The notes beneath the pieces were generated by a model that was given only the letters and a program-made list of their open reading frames with translations, searched no databases and was not told the DNA's origin. Positions 53,919 to 61,948 of a stretch of 64,000 bases of DNA are shown in pieces. The DNA lies in contig NZ_BAAAYO010000010.1 of NCBI RefSeq assembly GCF_039536325.1, positions 248,001 through 312,000 of the forward strand. Direction: 5' to 3'. Numbering within the stretch: the stretch's first letter is position 1; the number at the start of each line of letters is the position of its first letter. Both the position numbers and the translations under genes were made by a program. The stretch comes from Paenibacillus_AB hodogayensis (GTDB taxonomy: Bacteria > Bacillota > Bacilli > Paenibacillales > NBRC-103111).

Positions 53919-53971
53919 ATCATAACTTTACAGAATACACCATGTAAACGATTCTACATCCAACGTTTATA
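53919..53971 (-). promoter_or_regulatory. yesN promoter with LacI-like half-sites
   Basis: TTTACA (53948-53943), 18-bp spacer, TATGAT (53924-53919) on the minus strand. GTAAACGATT (53944-53953) covers the -35, with AACGTTTATA (53962-53971) upstream. Confidence 0.55.
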
Positions 53972-54087
53972 TTCCTTCGAGCCGATTAGCGACCAAAAGC
54001 ACCGAACGGCGAGCCGCGCTGACTGTCGTCTTCAGGCCCCGACAGGGAAGGGATCGGCAGCCGGGCTGGCGCGGCGCAGCGGTACGA
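53972..54087. other. Intergenic spacer between yesN promoter and ROK terminator
   Basis: No gene, repeat or motif recognised. Confidence 0.4.
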
Positions 54088-54146
54088 CAAAAAAAGCGCC
54101 CTTCCGATCTCCGCCTAAGCGGAACGGCCGATCGGAAAAGCGCTTT
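54088..54146 (-). terminator. Terminator of the ROK kinase gene
   Basis: Long stem with AAAGCGC / GCGCTTT, TTCCGATC / GATCGGAA and CCGC / GCGG, ending in seven T on the minus strand. Confidence 0.85.
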
Positions 54147-54181
54147 GCGAATGATTCCTTTAGCTTGCAGACGAGGACGGT

Positions 54182-55150
54182 TTACCGTTCCAGCACGTTT
54201 AGCGCGACCGACAGCCCGGCGTAATCGCCGACCTTCTCGCCCAGGCCCGCCGGCACGATGCGACAGACGCCAAGCGCGATCGGCAGCGCCTCCTTCTCCA
54301 GCTCCGCTCTGACGATCGGCTCCAGCAGCGCGCGCTGCCGTCCGTAAATGCTGCCGATGACGATGGCCTCGGGGTTGAGCAGGTCGACCAGGATCGCCAA
54401 GCCGCGCCCCAGCTTCTCCCCGACGGTGCGGTAAATGCCAAGCGCCAGCGGATCGCCCCGCTCCGCCGCTTCCCCGACCGACTTGGCGGTAACATGCACA
54501 AGCTGCTCCGGTACCGGACAAAACGCCGGCGGAACGCCTCGCCGGATCGCCTCCTCCGCTCTGGCCCGGGCCAGCCGGGCGATGCCGCCGCCGCTGCAAA
54601 ACCCTTCGAACGAGCCCGCCTTGCCGAAGCCGACCGGCCCTTCCTCGGCCATACGGACATGTCCGACCTCGCCGGCCATATCGTTCGTACCGGCGTACAG
54701 CTTGCCGTCCAGAATAAGCCCCGCTCCCATGCCGGTGCCGAACGTCAGGAACACCATATTGCGCGTTCCTTTCCCAGCTCCCCACTTCCACTCGGCCAGC
54801 GCGCAGGCGTTGGCGTCGTTCTGCAGCGCCGTCGGCACGCCAAATTGCTCTTTGAATGGCGTGACGCAATCGATCCGATCCCACGACGGCAAATTAGGCG
54901 GCGACAGTACGAGCCCGCTGCGGCTGTCGAGCGGTCCTCCGCAGCTGATGCCGATCGCCTCAAGCGTTCCGCCGTTGTATTCGGCCAGATGCGCGGCCAA
55001 CAGCTCCCGAAGGCGCGCGATCGTCTCCTCCGGCGCGACCGGCGTCGGAAACTGCTCCTTCCTGACGATCCGTACAACCCCTTCTTCCGCTTCCCCAAGC
55101 GTAACGGCACACTTCGTGCCCCCTATATCGACTCCGCCAAGCAATGTCAT
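54182..55150 (-). CDS. ROK family sugar kinase
   Basis: A 322-residue ROK protein without an N-terminal DNA-binding domain, so a kinase rather than a repressor. Seen: phosphate loop GGVDIGGTKC, catalytic DANACALAEWKWG, GTGMGAGLILDGKLYAG and GEVGHVRM. The usual zinc CxCGxxGC cluster is reduced (only FCSGGGI is visible). The start at 55150 follows GGGGGAGC. It is a single-gene unit. It could phosphorylate glucose, N-acetylmannosamine or another sugar; not decided by sequence. Confidence 0.88.
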   Translation of the reverse strand: MTLLGGVDIGGTKCAVTLGEAEEGVVRIVRKEQFPTPVAPEETIARLRELLAAHLAEYNGGTLEAIGISCGGPLDSRSGLVLSPPNLPSWDRIDCVTPFKEQFGVPTALQNDANACALAEWKWGAGKGTRNMVFLTFGTGMGAGLILDGKLYAGTNDMAGEVGHVRMAEEGPVGFGKAGSFEGFCSGGGIARLARARAEEAIRRGVPPAFCPVPEQLVHVTAKSVGEAAERGDPLALGIYRTVGEKLGRGLAILVDLLNPEAIVIGSIYGRQRALLEPIVRAELEKEALPIALGVCRIVPAGLGEKVGDYAGLSVALNVLER

Positions 55151-55240
55151 GCGTTCGCTCCCCCTTTGCTCCGTCAGTCGTTTCCCCTTCGACCGGCTCT
55201 CGCCGGACAAGCCCTTGCTTTCATGCACAAAGTGTAACAG

Positions 55241-55268
55241 AAAAAGGATCGTCGGAGACGACCCTTTT
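55241..55268 (-). terminator. Rho-independent terminator after sodC
   Basis: AAAAGG-GTCGTC / GACGAT-CCTTTTT hairpin on the minus strand, between the superoxide dismutase and ROK genes. Confidence 0.7.
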
Positions 55269-55415
55269 CACTTAAAGACTATTTAATGACATGACTAAAA
55301 ATGGGATGAAACGCTCCCGCATGCGTTCAGCTTCGCTTCCGGGTTGCGAAGGCCCGTTGCTGGCCCGTCCGGCCAACGTAGCCCTAGCGGCCGTAGCGCT
55401 TGCCTTGTCCTGTCC

Positions 55416-55967
55416 TTAACGGATAACGCCGCACGCGATGCGCGCGCCCGAATTGCCTGCCGGATCGGTCATGCCGTCATCGGCTTTCTCATGAATGACG
55501 ATGGCCGTGCCGCCTTCCTTGAGCAGCGAGTTCGGACGTCCCTTTTGCAGCGTCACGCCCGCAGCGAGCCATTCCGCCTTGGCGCTTCCGTCGGCTCCGG
55601 CGACGAGATTCGGCAAATCCCCGGCGTGCGGTCCTTCCAGACTGAGCAAGCCGTGTTTTTTGTGCGCCGGATTGAAGTGAGCCCCGGCCGATGTAAACTC
55701 GGGCGGCTCACACAGCCCCTTCTCGTGAAAGTGGAACCCGTGCACGCCCTCGGCGATCCCTTTCACTTCCAGACGAATGCGTACGCCTTCCGGCTCTTGC
55801 GTCAGCGTGCCGCTGCCGATCGTCTTCCCTGCGGTATTCACAATCGTCGTGTTCACGACGGAGCCGGCCGCTTCCGCCGCGCCGACCGAAGCCGGCTTGG
55901 CCTGACAACCGGCCGCGGCCAGCATCAGCAGGCTAAGGACAAGCAGGCCGGGCTTGTTGCGAATCAT
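55416..55967 (-). CDS. sodC: Cu/Zn superoxide dismutase lipoprotein
   Basis: A 183-residue protein with lipobox AAAGC (Cys21) and a SodC domain. Metal-ligand patterns are present: HGFHFHEKGLC, AGAHFNPAHKKHG, EGPHAGDLPN and IVIHEKADDG, with the C-terminal GNSGARIACGVI carrying the disulfide Cys and the Arg. It would remove superoxide at the outer face of the membrane. AGGAGGAA precedes the ATG at 55967. The downstream cupredoxin genes suggest a shared copper or oxidative-stress theme. Confidence 0.9.
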   Translation of the reverse strand: MIRNKPGLLVLSLLMLAAAGCQAKPASVGAAEAAGSVVNTTIVNTAGKTIGSGTLTQEPEGVRIRLEVKGIAEGVHGFHFHEKGLCEPPEFTSAGAHFNPAHKKHGLLSLEGPHAGDLPNLVAGADGSAKAEWLAAGVTLQKGRPNSLLKEGGTAIVIHEKADDGMTDPAGNSGARIACGVIR

Positions 55968-56156
55968 GCGGTTTCCTCCTTTTGTCTGATCGAATAGGTG
56001 TACAGTCGAACGTACATTTAACATTGTTTACTTTTCCCATCAGCCTTAAACAGGCGCGCCCGAATTAGGATGGACGACAGCACCATGCCGGACGAGAGGC
56101 ATATGCTGAACCATGGAAAAGCATAAGGACCAATAACGAATGACGGGGGATATCAG

Positions 56157-57212
56157 ATGAAAGCGAACCTGCTGGGGATCATGACGCACCGGGCCGACCG
56201 GCCGGGACGGTATTTGCGGCATGCGCGAGCCGCCGTGGCCGCCGGCTTCTCGGGCGTCGTGCTGTTCGCGCCGGACGGCGTACGGATGGCGCGGAAGCGC
56301 ATTGTCGGCAGCGTATACACGCCCGGCTCAGGCTGGACGAAGACGCTGTGCGCCTATCCGGACGTGGCTGTCGACATCGGCTACTATACGAGGCGGGAGA
56401 CCGTGCTCCAGTCGATCCGGGTCAAGCATGCCACGCCGATCCGCTTTACGGGCTTCGCCTCCGGCAACAAATGGACGATCCAGCAGCATCTGCTCGCCTC
56501 GGCGGAGCTGGAGCCCCATCTATTGCCGACCGTGCCGATGAAGTCGGCTGCGGACGCGTTCGCCTTCGCCCGCACGCACGGCTCGATCATGATCAAGCCG
56601 ATCAACGGCAAGGGCGGCAAAGGCATCGTGCGGCTCGGCTCGACCGAACGCGGCTGGTCGATGCAGGCCGGGAGCAGGGAGCCGGTGAGCGGTTCGGAGG
56701 CGGCCGTACGGAACGCGCTGCGCCGCACCCTCGGCAAGGGCGGCTACCTGCTGCAGCGCTGGATCGATATTCGCAATCCGGACGGACGCGTGTTCGACAT
56801 CCGCTCGCTGGTGCAGAAGGACGGCTCCGGACAATGGGTGACGACCGGCACGGCGGTGCGCGAGGGAGCGCGGCACAGCATCACTTCGAACATATGTGGA
56901 GGCGGATCGGCGCACGAGACGAAAGCCTACCTGCTGCAGCTGTTCGAGCCCGAGAAGGTGGATGAGCTTATGGAGCAGATTTGCCGCCTCTCGACACATA
57001 TTCCGGCGCATCTGGAAGCTGATTACGGCAAGCGATTCGTCGAGTTCGGCTTGGACTTTGCCGTCGACCGCTCGGGGGCCCTTTGGCTGCTGGAGGCCAA
57101 CATCAAGCCCGGCAAATCGGTCATTCGCCGCGTCTACGGCGAAGAAGCGGCCAAACGCTGCTTCATGCTTCCGTATCAGTTCGCCCGTTATTTGGCCGTC
57201 TCCGCAAAGTAA
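56157..57212 (+). CDS. YheC/YheD family ATP-grasp protein
   Basis: A 351-residue protein of the YheC/YheD (endospore coat-associated) family. Visible ATP-grasp parts: IMIKPINGKGGKGIVRL (nucleotide loop, about 140-156), QRWIDIRNPDGRVFDIRSL, and FGLDFAVDRSGALWLLEAN with the metal-binding EAN. The function of the family is unproven; Bacillus homologues are made in sporulation. It starts at ATG 56157 after GGGGGATATC. A second member lies at 61948. Confidence 0.85.
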   Translation: MKANLLGIMTHRADRPGRYLRHARAAVAAGFSGVVLFAPDGVRMARKRIVGSVYTPGSGWTKTLCAYPDVAVDIGYYTRRETVLQSIRVKHATPIRFTGFASGNKWTIQQHLLASAELEPHLLPTVPMKSAADAFAFARTHGSIMIKPINGKGGKGIVRLGSTERGWSMQAGSREPVSGSEAAVRNALRRTLGKGGYLLQRWIDIRNPDGRVFDIRSLVQKDGSGQWVTTGTAVREGARHSITSNICGGGSAHETKAYLLQLFEPEKVDELMEQICRLSTHIPAHLEADYGKRFVEFGLDFAVDRSGALWLLEANIKPGKSVIRRVYGEEAAKRCFMLPYQFARYLAVSAK

Positions 57213-57257
57213 CAGTCGGTTGCCGGCCTCGGTCCGTTTGGAGGGAGCCGGACAGAA

Positions 57258-57290
57258 GCTCCCGACGCGGGGCGAATGCTTTTTTCAAAA
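57258..57290 (+). terminator. Terminator-like hairpin
   Basis: GCTCCCG / CGGGGC stem followed by GAATGCTTTTTT, between the YheC-type gene and the cupredoxin gene. Confidence 0.4.
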
Positions 57291-57372
57291 AAAATCAGGC
57301 GGCCTCGAACCGCTTGTCCATTCCCGGCGTTACCTCTAACGGATAGCCAATCACGAAGGAGGTTGTTTGGGG

Positions 57373-59028
57373 ATGAACAAGTTTGGACGCAAGCTGATTG
57401 CGCTAGCGCTCGGCGCGGCGCTGCTGCTGCCAGCCGCTTTGGCATCGGCGGAAACCGCGCCGGGTCAAGCCGGGGGCGCGGCGAACGTGAAGACGGATGC
57501 GCAGACGGCCGAGCAATTGGGGCTGCTCGCCGGAGACGGGAACGGCGTCAATGCCGACTATTTGGCCAAAGGGTCGATGCGCATTCAGGCCGCGATTGTT
57601 TCGCTTCGGCTTCAGGGCAAGCTGGACGAGGCGACCGCGTTTACCGGCAAAAGCAACTTTGACGACGCTTCGCTGGTCAGCGCCGGCAACCAGGCCATTA
57701 TGGCGTACCTGCACAGCCATCCGGAATACGGCTGGACCGGCGAAGGCGCGAACCGCTTCAACCCGCTCGCGCCGATCAGCTCGCAGCAGCTGTACAAAGT
57801 GCTGCTCGAGGCCGCCGGCTACAAATCCGATTCCGATTTCGCCTATAAGGATACGGAAACGTTCGCTGCCGGCAAAGGCTTGACAGGCATAGCCGGCGTC
57901 TCCACTCTAACCAACGCCCATATCGCTACGGCGCTGGTCGAATCGCTATCGGCGAAGCTTCCCGGGGGCGGCGTTTTGCTGGACAAGCTGAAACAATCCG
58001 GCTCCGTTCCCGCAGCGTCGGTACTGCCGGCTGGCGAACGAATCGGCCTGCGCGCCGACGCCGCGCTCGGCACGGTGTTGACCGATAAGGAAGGGCAAAC
58101 GCTGTACGTATTCTCCAACGACGCGCAAAATCTGGACGCCTGCCAAGGCGCGTGCATCGCGAACTGGCCGCTCCTGGATTCGGAGCAGCTGCAAATTCCC
58201 GCCACGCTCGACGCAGCGGATTTCTCCAAGACGACCCATGCCAACGGTACGCAGCAATGGATGTACAAAGGCTGGCCGCTCTATACGTTCGTAAAAGACA
58301 AGGCTGCGGGCAGCGCACTGGGCGAAGGCGTGAACGGCGTATGGTTTGCCGCCAAGCCCGATTACCGCGTCATGATCGGCTCCAGTCCCGAGTTGGGTCG
58401 CTATTTGACCGACGGCTATGGCCGCACGCTGTACTATTTCGCCAAAGACATGCCGCAAATGAGCGCATGCGAGGGGATGTGCCTGACCAATTGGCCCGCA
58501 TACGGGAGCGTGTCCGGCAGCTTGCCCTCCACGCTGAACGCCGCCGACTTCGGCTTCATTACCCGCGCGGACGGCAGCTCGCAAGCGACTTATAAAGGGT
58601 ACCCGCTCTATTATTTCGTCAAGGACGCGAAGCATGGCGATGCGACAGGTCAAAATGTCAATCAGGTTTGGTTCGTCGTCGATACGGCGACCTTCGGCGT
58701 CGCTCCCGCGGAACAGCCGGCCACCGAAGCGAACGGGCAGCTACCGGCCGCACCGGCCGCACCGGCGGACGAAGCGAAAACGTACCGCATCGATATCAAG
58801 CAATTTTCGTTCGGCTCCGGCCCGCTTACCGTCGAAGCCGGGTCAAGCATCGTGTTCACCAACTACGACGATATGAAGCATAACGCGGTGGCGACAGGCG
58901 GCAGCTTCTCTACTCCGCTGCTGGCCAAAGGAGAGTCTTACACGATTACGCTGAACGAGCCGGGCACGTACGACTACTACTGCGAGCCGCATAAAGCTTT
59001 TATGACCGGCCAGATCGTCGTAAAATGA
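57373..59028 (+). CDS. Secreted protein with two PF03640-type repeats and a cupredoxin domain
   Basis: A 551-residue exported protein. Signal peptide is at 1-26 (ALLLPAALASAE). An S-layer-homology-like helical region follows (about 35-200). Two secreted repeats of unknown function (COG4315) come next, each with a cysteine pair (Cys257/Cys261 in DACQGAC; Cys366/Cys370 in SACEGMC). Last is a plastocyanin-like domain with a type 1 copper set His503, Cys537, His540, Met544. The start at 57373 is preceded by AAGGAGG. Its stop overlaps the next gene by 4 bp. The likely role is surface copper binding or electron transfer. Confidence 0.87.
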   Translation: MNKFGRKLIALALGAALLLPAALASAETAPGQAGGAANVKTDAQTAEQLGLLAGDGNGVNADYLAKGSMRIQAAIVSLRLQGKLDEATAFTGKSNFDDASLVSAGNQAIMAYLHSHPEYGWTGEGANRFNPLAPISSQQLYKVLLEAAGYKSDSDFAYKDTETFAAGKGLTGIAGVSTLTNAHIATALVESLSAKLPGGGVLLDKLKQSGSVPAASVLPAGERIGLRADAALGTVLTDKEGQTLYVFSNDAQNLDACQGACIANWPLLDSEQLQIPATLDAADFSKTTHANGTQQWMYKGWPLYTFVKDKAAGSALGEGVNGVWFAAKPDYRVMIGSSPELGRYLTDGYGRTLYYFAKDMPQMSACEGMCLTNWPAYGSVSGSLPSTLNAADFGFITRADGSSQATYKGYPLYYFVKDAKHGDATGQNVNQVWFVVDTATFGVAPAEQPATEANGQLPAAPAAPADEAKTYRIDIKQFSFGSGPLTVEAGSSIVFTNYDDMKHNAVATGGSFSTPLLAKGESYTITLNEPGTYDYYCEPHKAFMTGQIVVK

Positions 59029-59894
59029 GGGCCATTCGCGCGAAGCATACGGCTTTTATTGGCGCCTTGATCGGGATTGCGCTGCTGTCCGCCTGCGGCT
59101 CCGCGGATGGCGGGAATACCGGCGGGCATCAGGCAGGCGGCGTACCAAGCCCTCAGGCGGCCACCGCGACGGAAAAGGGCGGGGCCGGAGCGGGGAATGG
59201 CGCAGGCGGAAATCCTGGCAGCGGCGCTCCTGCGGCTCACTCCGGGATTCCCAGTGGGCAGCCGGTGGCGGCTACGTCCGGCAGCTCGGGCTCGGCTCAC
59301 GCTGACGCAGGCGAAAAAGCCGACAGCGGCGCTGCGGCGACTCACCCCGGGATGCCCGGCGGGCAGCCGGTGGCGGCTACGTCCGGCAGCTCGGGCTCGG
59401 CTCACGCTGACGCAGGCGAAAAAGCCGGCAGCGGCGTTCCGGCGGTTCAACCCGAGATACCCGCCGGGCAAACGGCTGCGGCCCCGTCCGCCAGCTCGGG
59501 CTCGGCTAACGCAGACGCTCAACCCGGCACGGCCGCCCCCGGCAGTACCGATCAGGCGCAGCCCGCCAGCCCTCCGCCTTCGGTCGAACCTCCGGCGACA
59601 TCGCCCGCGATTCCGACGCAGGCGGAGAAACCGCCGGCAAAGGTCCATGTCGTCGAAATTGTCGATTTCGCCTTCTCGCCCGCCAAGCTGGACATTCGCG
59701 CCGGCGACTCCGTCCGGTTCGTGAACCGCGATGACATTAAGCATACGGCCACTGCAACGGACAAGTCGTTCGACACCGACCTGCTGGGAAAAGACGAGTC
59801 CAAGACGATCACTTTCGGCAAGGAGGGCACCTTCGATTATTTTTGCGCCCCCCATCCGGGTATGAAAGGCACCATCCTTGTCAATACCAACTGA
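59025..59894 (+). CDS. Cupredoxin-domain lipoprotein with repetitive linker
   Basis: A 289-residue lipoprotein. Lipobox LLSAC (Cys24), then about 165 residues of Gly/Ser/Ala/Pro-rich linker with a 35-residue tandem repeat, then a C-terminal cupredoxin (about 205-289). The cupredoxin has DDIKHTATA and FDYFCAPHPGM, which supply the His, Cys, His, Met copper ligands. The ATGA overlap with the upstream cupredoxin gene shows translational coupling. The linker would span the cell wall and place the copper site outside. An electron carrier or copper-protection role is inferred. Confidence 0.85.
   Translation: MRAIRAKHTAFIGALIGIALLSACGSADGGNTGGHQAGGVPSPQAATATEKGGAGAGNGAGGNPGSGAPAAHSGIPSGQPVAATSGSSGSAHADAGEKADSGAAATHPGMPGGQPVAATSGSSGSAHADAGEKAGSGVPAVQPEIPAGQTAAAPSASSGSANADAQPGTAAPGSTDQAQPASPPPSVEPPATSPAIPTQAEKPPAKVHVVEIVDFAFSPAKLDIRAGDSVRFVNRDDIKHTATATDKSFDTDLLGKDESKTITFGKEGTFDYFCAPHPGMKGTILVNTN
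59216..59525. repeat. 105-bp coding tandem repeat in the cupredoxin lipoprotein
   Basis: GGGCAGCCGGTGGCGGCTAC recurs at 59256 and 59361, a 105-bp period (35 residues). Two copies are almost identical and a third is degenerate. Confidence 0.8.
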
Positions 59895-60030
59895 CATGTG
59901 TAACGAATCGATGTCCGCCATGAGCAGGGCTACCGCGCGCCGGTTTCCCTGCTCATTGCCGCTCCCGGCTCGCCATATCGCCGCCTTTCCAGTATGATAA
60001 GATCGGGTTATACCCTGGAGGCCATATTCC

Positions 60031-60597
60031 ATGCATACTTTCTCCGATTACGAATTGATGCTGCTCGTCAAGCGCAAGCGGCAGGAGGCGTTGTCCGTTT
60101 TGTACGACCGGTACGCGTCACTCGTCTTCTCCTTCGCCTGGAAGGCGCTGAGGGACGAGCAGGCGGCCAGGGATATCGTTCAATCCGTATTCGTCCGTCT
60201 ATGGACGACCGAATCGGACTACAGCCCCGACAAGGGCCGGTTCACGAGCTGGCTGATTACGATTACCCGGAATATGACCACCGACTTGCTGCGCAAGCGG
60301 CAGCGGCATGCCGAGGGGCTGCTCCCCTACTTGCCCGAGGAGCTGGAGCGCATTCCCGACAGGGGGGCGTCGCCGGAGGCGCAGGCCGAGCAGCAGTCGT
60401 TGAAAGAGCAGATCCGCAGCGCCTACCGCTATTTGTCCCAGCGGCAAATCGAGCTGCTGGAGCATTTTTACTGGCAAGGGTACAGCTTGACGGAGCTGGC
60501 CGACCATTACAAGGAGCCAATCGGCACCGTAAAAAACAGACTCCATCAAACGTTAAAAATATTGCGCAGACATCTGCTTACGGAAGGGGAGGGATGA
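60031..60597 (+). CDS. ECF RNA polymerase sigma factor
   Basis: A 188-residue sigma factor: region 2 (RDIVQSVFVRLWTTE, then SWLITITRNMTTDLLRKR) and region 4 (LSQRQIELLEHFYWQGYSLTELADHY, then GTVKNRLHQTLKILRR). The family resembles SigK/SigZ-like ECF factors with zinc anti-sigma partners. The ATG is at 60031. Its stop overlaps an ATG of the anti-sigma frame (ATGA). It lies directly downstream of the two cupredoxin genes and may control them. Confidence 0.92.
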   Translation: MHTFSDYELMLLVKRKRQEALSVLYDRYASLVFSFAWKALRDEQAARDIVQSVFVRLWTTESDYSPDKGRFTSWLITITRNMTTDLLRKRQRHAEGLLPYLPEELERIPDRGASPEAQAEQQSLKEQIRSAYRYLSQRQIELLEHFYWQGYSLTELADHYKEPIGTVKNRLHQTLKILRRHLLTEGEG

Positions 60598-60599
60598 CG

Positions 60600-61382
60600 A
60601 TGAAAAACAATCCGGCATCCGCATGCGACTTGCGTCTGGACGTGCTGTCCGGCTCGTGCACAAAGGAAGAGCGGCTTGCTTTCGAACGTCATCTGCCCGG
60701 ATGCGACGCCTGCCGAGCCGAAAACGAAGAGCTGCAGCTCATATGGGAGGCGCTATACGCCGATATGGAACTGATCGAACCGCCGCGCGATTTGAAGCAG
60801 CAGGTAATGAATGCGGCGCTGGCTGCCGATGCGGACCTGCCGGAAGGCGTTGCCCAAACGCCAAATGACAGCAAGCCGGGCAGAACCGCGCCTGCCCGGA
60901 CAAGACGGTGGCTGCCTGCGACCGCCGGCGCTCTCCTGCTCGCCGCGCTGGCCGTCGGCACTGCATGGAACGTGTCGCTGTACCGCGACCACAGCCGCGC
61001 GCCGATCCCGATCGAGCAGGCGTTGTCCGTGCCCGCCTCGCAGGTCAAGCAGGTCGTCTCGCTCCAATCCCAGTCGGCGGCGCAAGCACGGGCGTACGGC
61101 ATCGCCTGCGTGGTCGACAACGGCAGGAGCAAGCAATTTGTCGTCTATGTATACGGTGCGGCCGCCACGGTCGGCGACCAGGCTTATCAGGTATGGCTGA
61201 TCGAAAACGGCGTGCGGCGCAGTGCGGGCACATTCCGGGTCAACGGCGATGACAAAGGCGTCGGCGTGCTGGCGATGCCGATTCAGTCGGACACGCTGAC
61301 CTTCGACGCCATCGGCATCACGTTAGAACCCGACGACAAGGGCGACCGCCCGCGAGGGGACAAAATATTCGGCTCCGTCTGA
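60600..61382 (+). CDS. Zinc-type anti-sigma factor (RskA-like)
   Basis: A 260-residue protein with an N-terminal zinc-binding anti-sigma domain (FERHLPGCDACRAE, the HxxxCxxC motif), one membrane helix (about 104-124, WLPATAGALLLAALAVGTAW), and an outer RskA-type domain ending IGITLEPDDKGDRPRGD. The start at 60600 places GGGGAGG six bases upstream; an earlier ATG at 60594 is too close. It holds the preceding sigma factor at the membrane, and zinc or thiol oxidation may release it. Confidence 0.9.
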   Translation: MKNNPASACDLRLDVLSGSCTKEERLAFERHLPGCDACRAENEELQLIWEALYADMELIEPPRDLKQQVMNAALAADADLPEGVAQTPNDSKPGRTAPARTRRWLPATAGALLLAALAVGTAWNVSLYRDHSRAPIPIEQALSVPASQVKQVVSLQSQSAAQARAYGIACVVDNGRSKQFVVYVYGAAATVGDQAYQVWLIENGVRRSAGTFRVNGDDKGVGVLAMPIQSDTLTFDAIGITLEPDDKGDRPRGDKIFGSV

Positions 61383-61575
61383 ACAAGCGGAGCCAGGCAG
61401 CGCGAAGCGTTTCGCAAGGTTTCGCAAGCGTTTGGTGGTGCGAAGCCGGAGCAAGAGGAATATAGCACAGCCGGACAAATCGCAGCGGTTAATCGGTTCA
61501 GTCTTTCAATCGCCTTCCGGTCGGGTTAGTCCCGAACCGCTCAAGTCCGGACGTACCGTGTCGCCAAAGATCGCC

Positions 61576-61619
61576 AAAGAAGCCCAAGCCCGAATCCGGC
61601 TTGAGCTTCTTTCTTTTTC
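61576..61619. terminator. Rho-independent terminator
   Basis: AAAGAAGC-CCAAGCC / GGCTTGA-GCTTCTTT followed by TCTTTTT, ending the sigma/anti-sigma operon and facing the minus-strand remnant. Confidence 0.85.
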
Positions 61620-61633
61620 ATCGAATCAGATCG

Positions 61634-61948
61634 TCACCCGTTCGCTTCCCGGTCAAAGCCGAGACGGTAGCGCAATCTCGCGACGGCCAGCGGCGGCGGC
61701 AGCAGCTTGCCGCCCTCGAACCGGGGCTCGACCTCCCTCATCGGCGACCGGTAATCGTCCGCGGCTAGCACGACGGCCGACTCCGGCCGGGGCGAGGCCG
61801 CGAGACCCTCCAATGCAACGTCAACCGTCGCATCGGGCGAGCGGTTGGCGACGAACAATCACAGCGCATAGAAGGATGCCGTCGAGACCCTTTGCAAGCA
61901 GTCGTCGAAAGCGTCCTTATTCGCAGGCAGCCTCCTGTCGGAAGCCAT
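61634..61948 (-). pseudogene. Probable alpha-L-arabinofuranosidase remnant (C-terminal fragment)
   Basis: The minus-strand frame ends with LFVANRSPDATVDVALEGL, VVLAADDYRSP and PPPLAVARLRYRL. The spacing and wording resemble the C-terminal beta-sandwich of GH51 arabinofuranosidases. An in-frame TGA at 61859-61861 splits it from about 29 upstream codons, whose ATG overlaps the stop of the YheC/YheD gene (TGATG). No catalytic domain and no ribosome site are present. I read it as decayed; family assignment is tentative. Confidence 0.4.
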
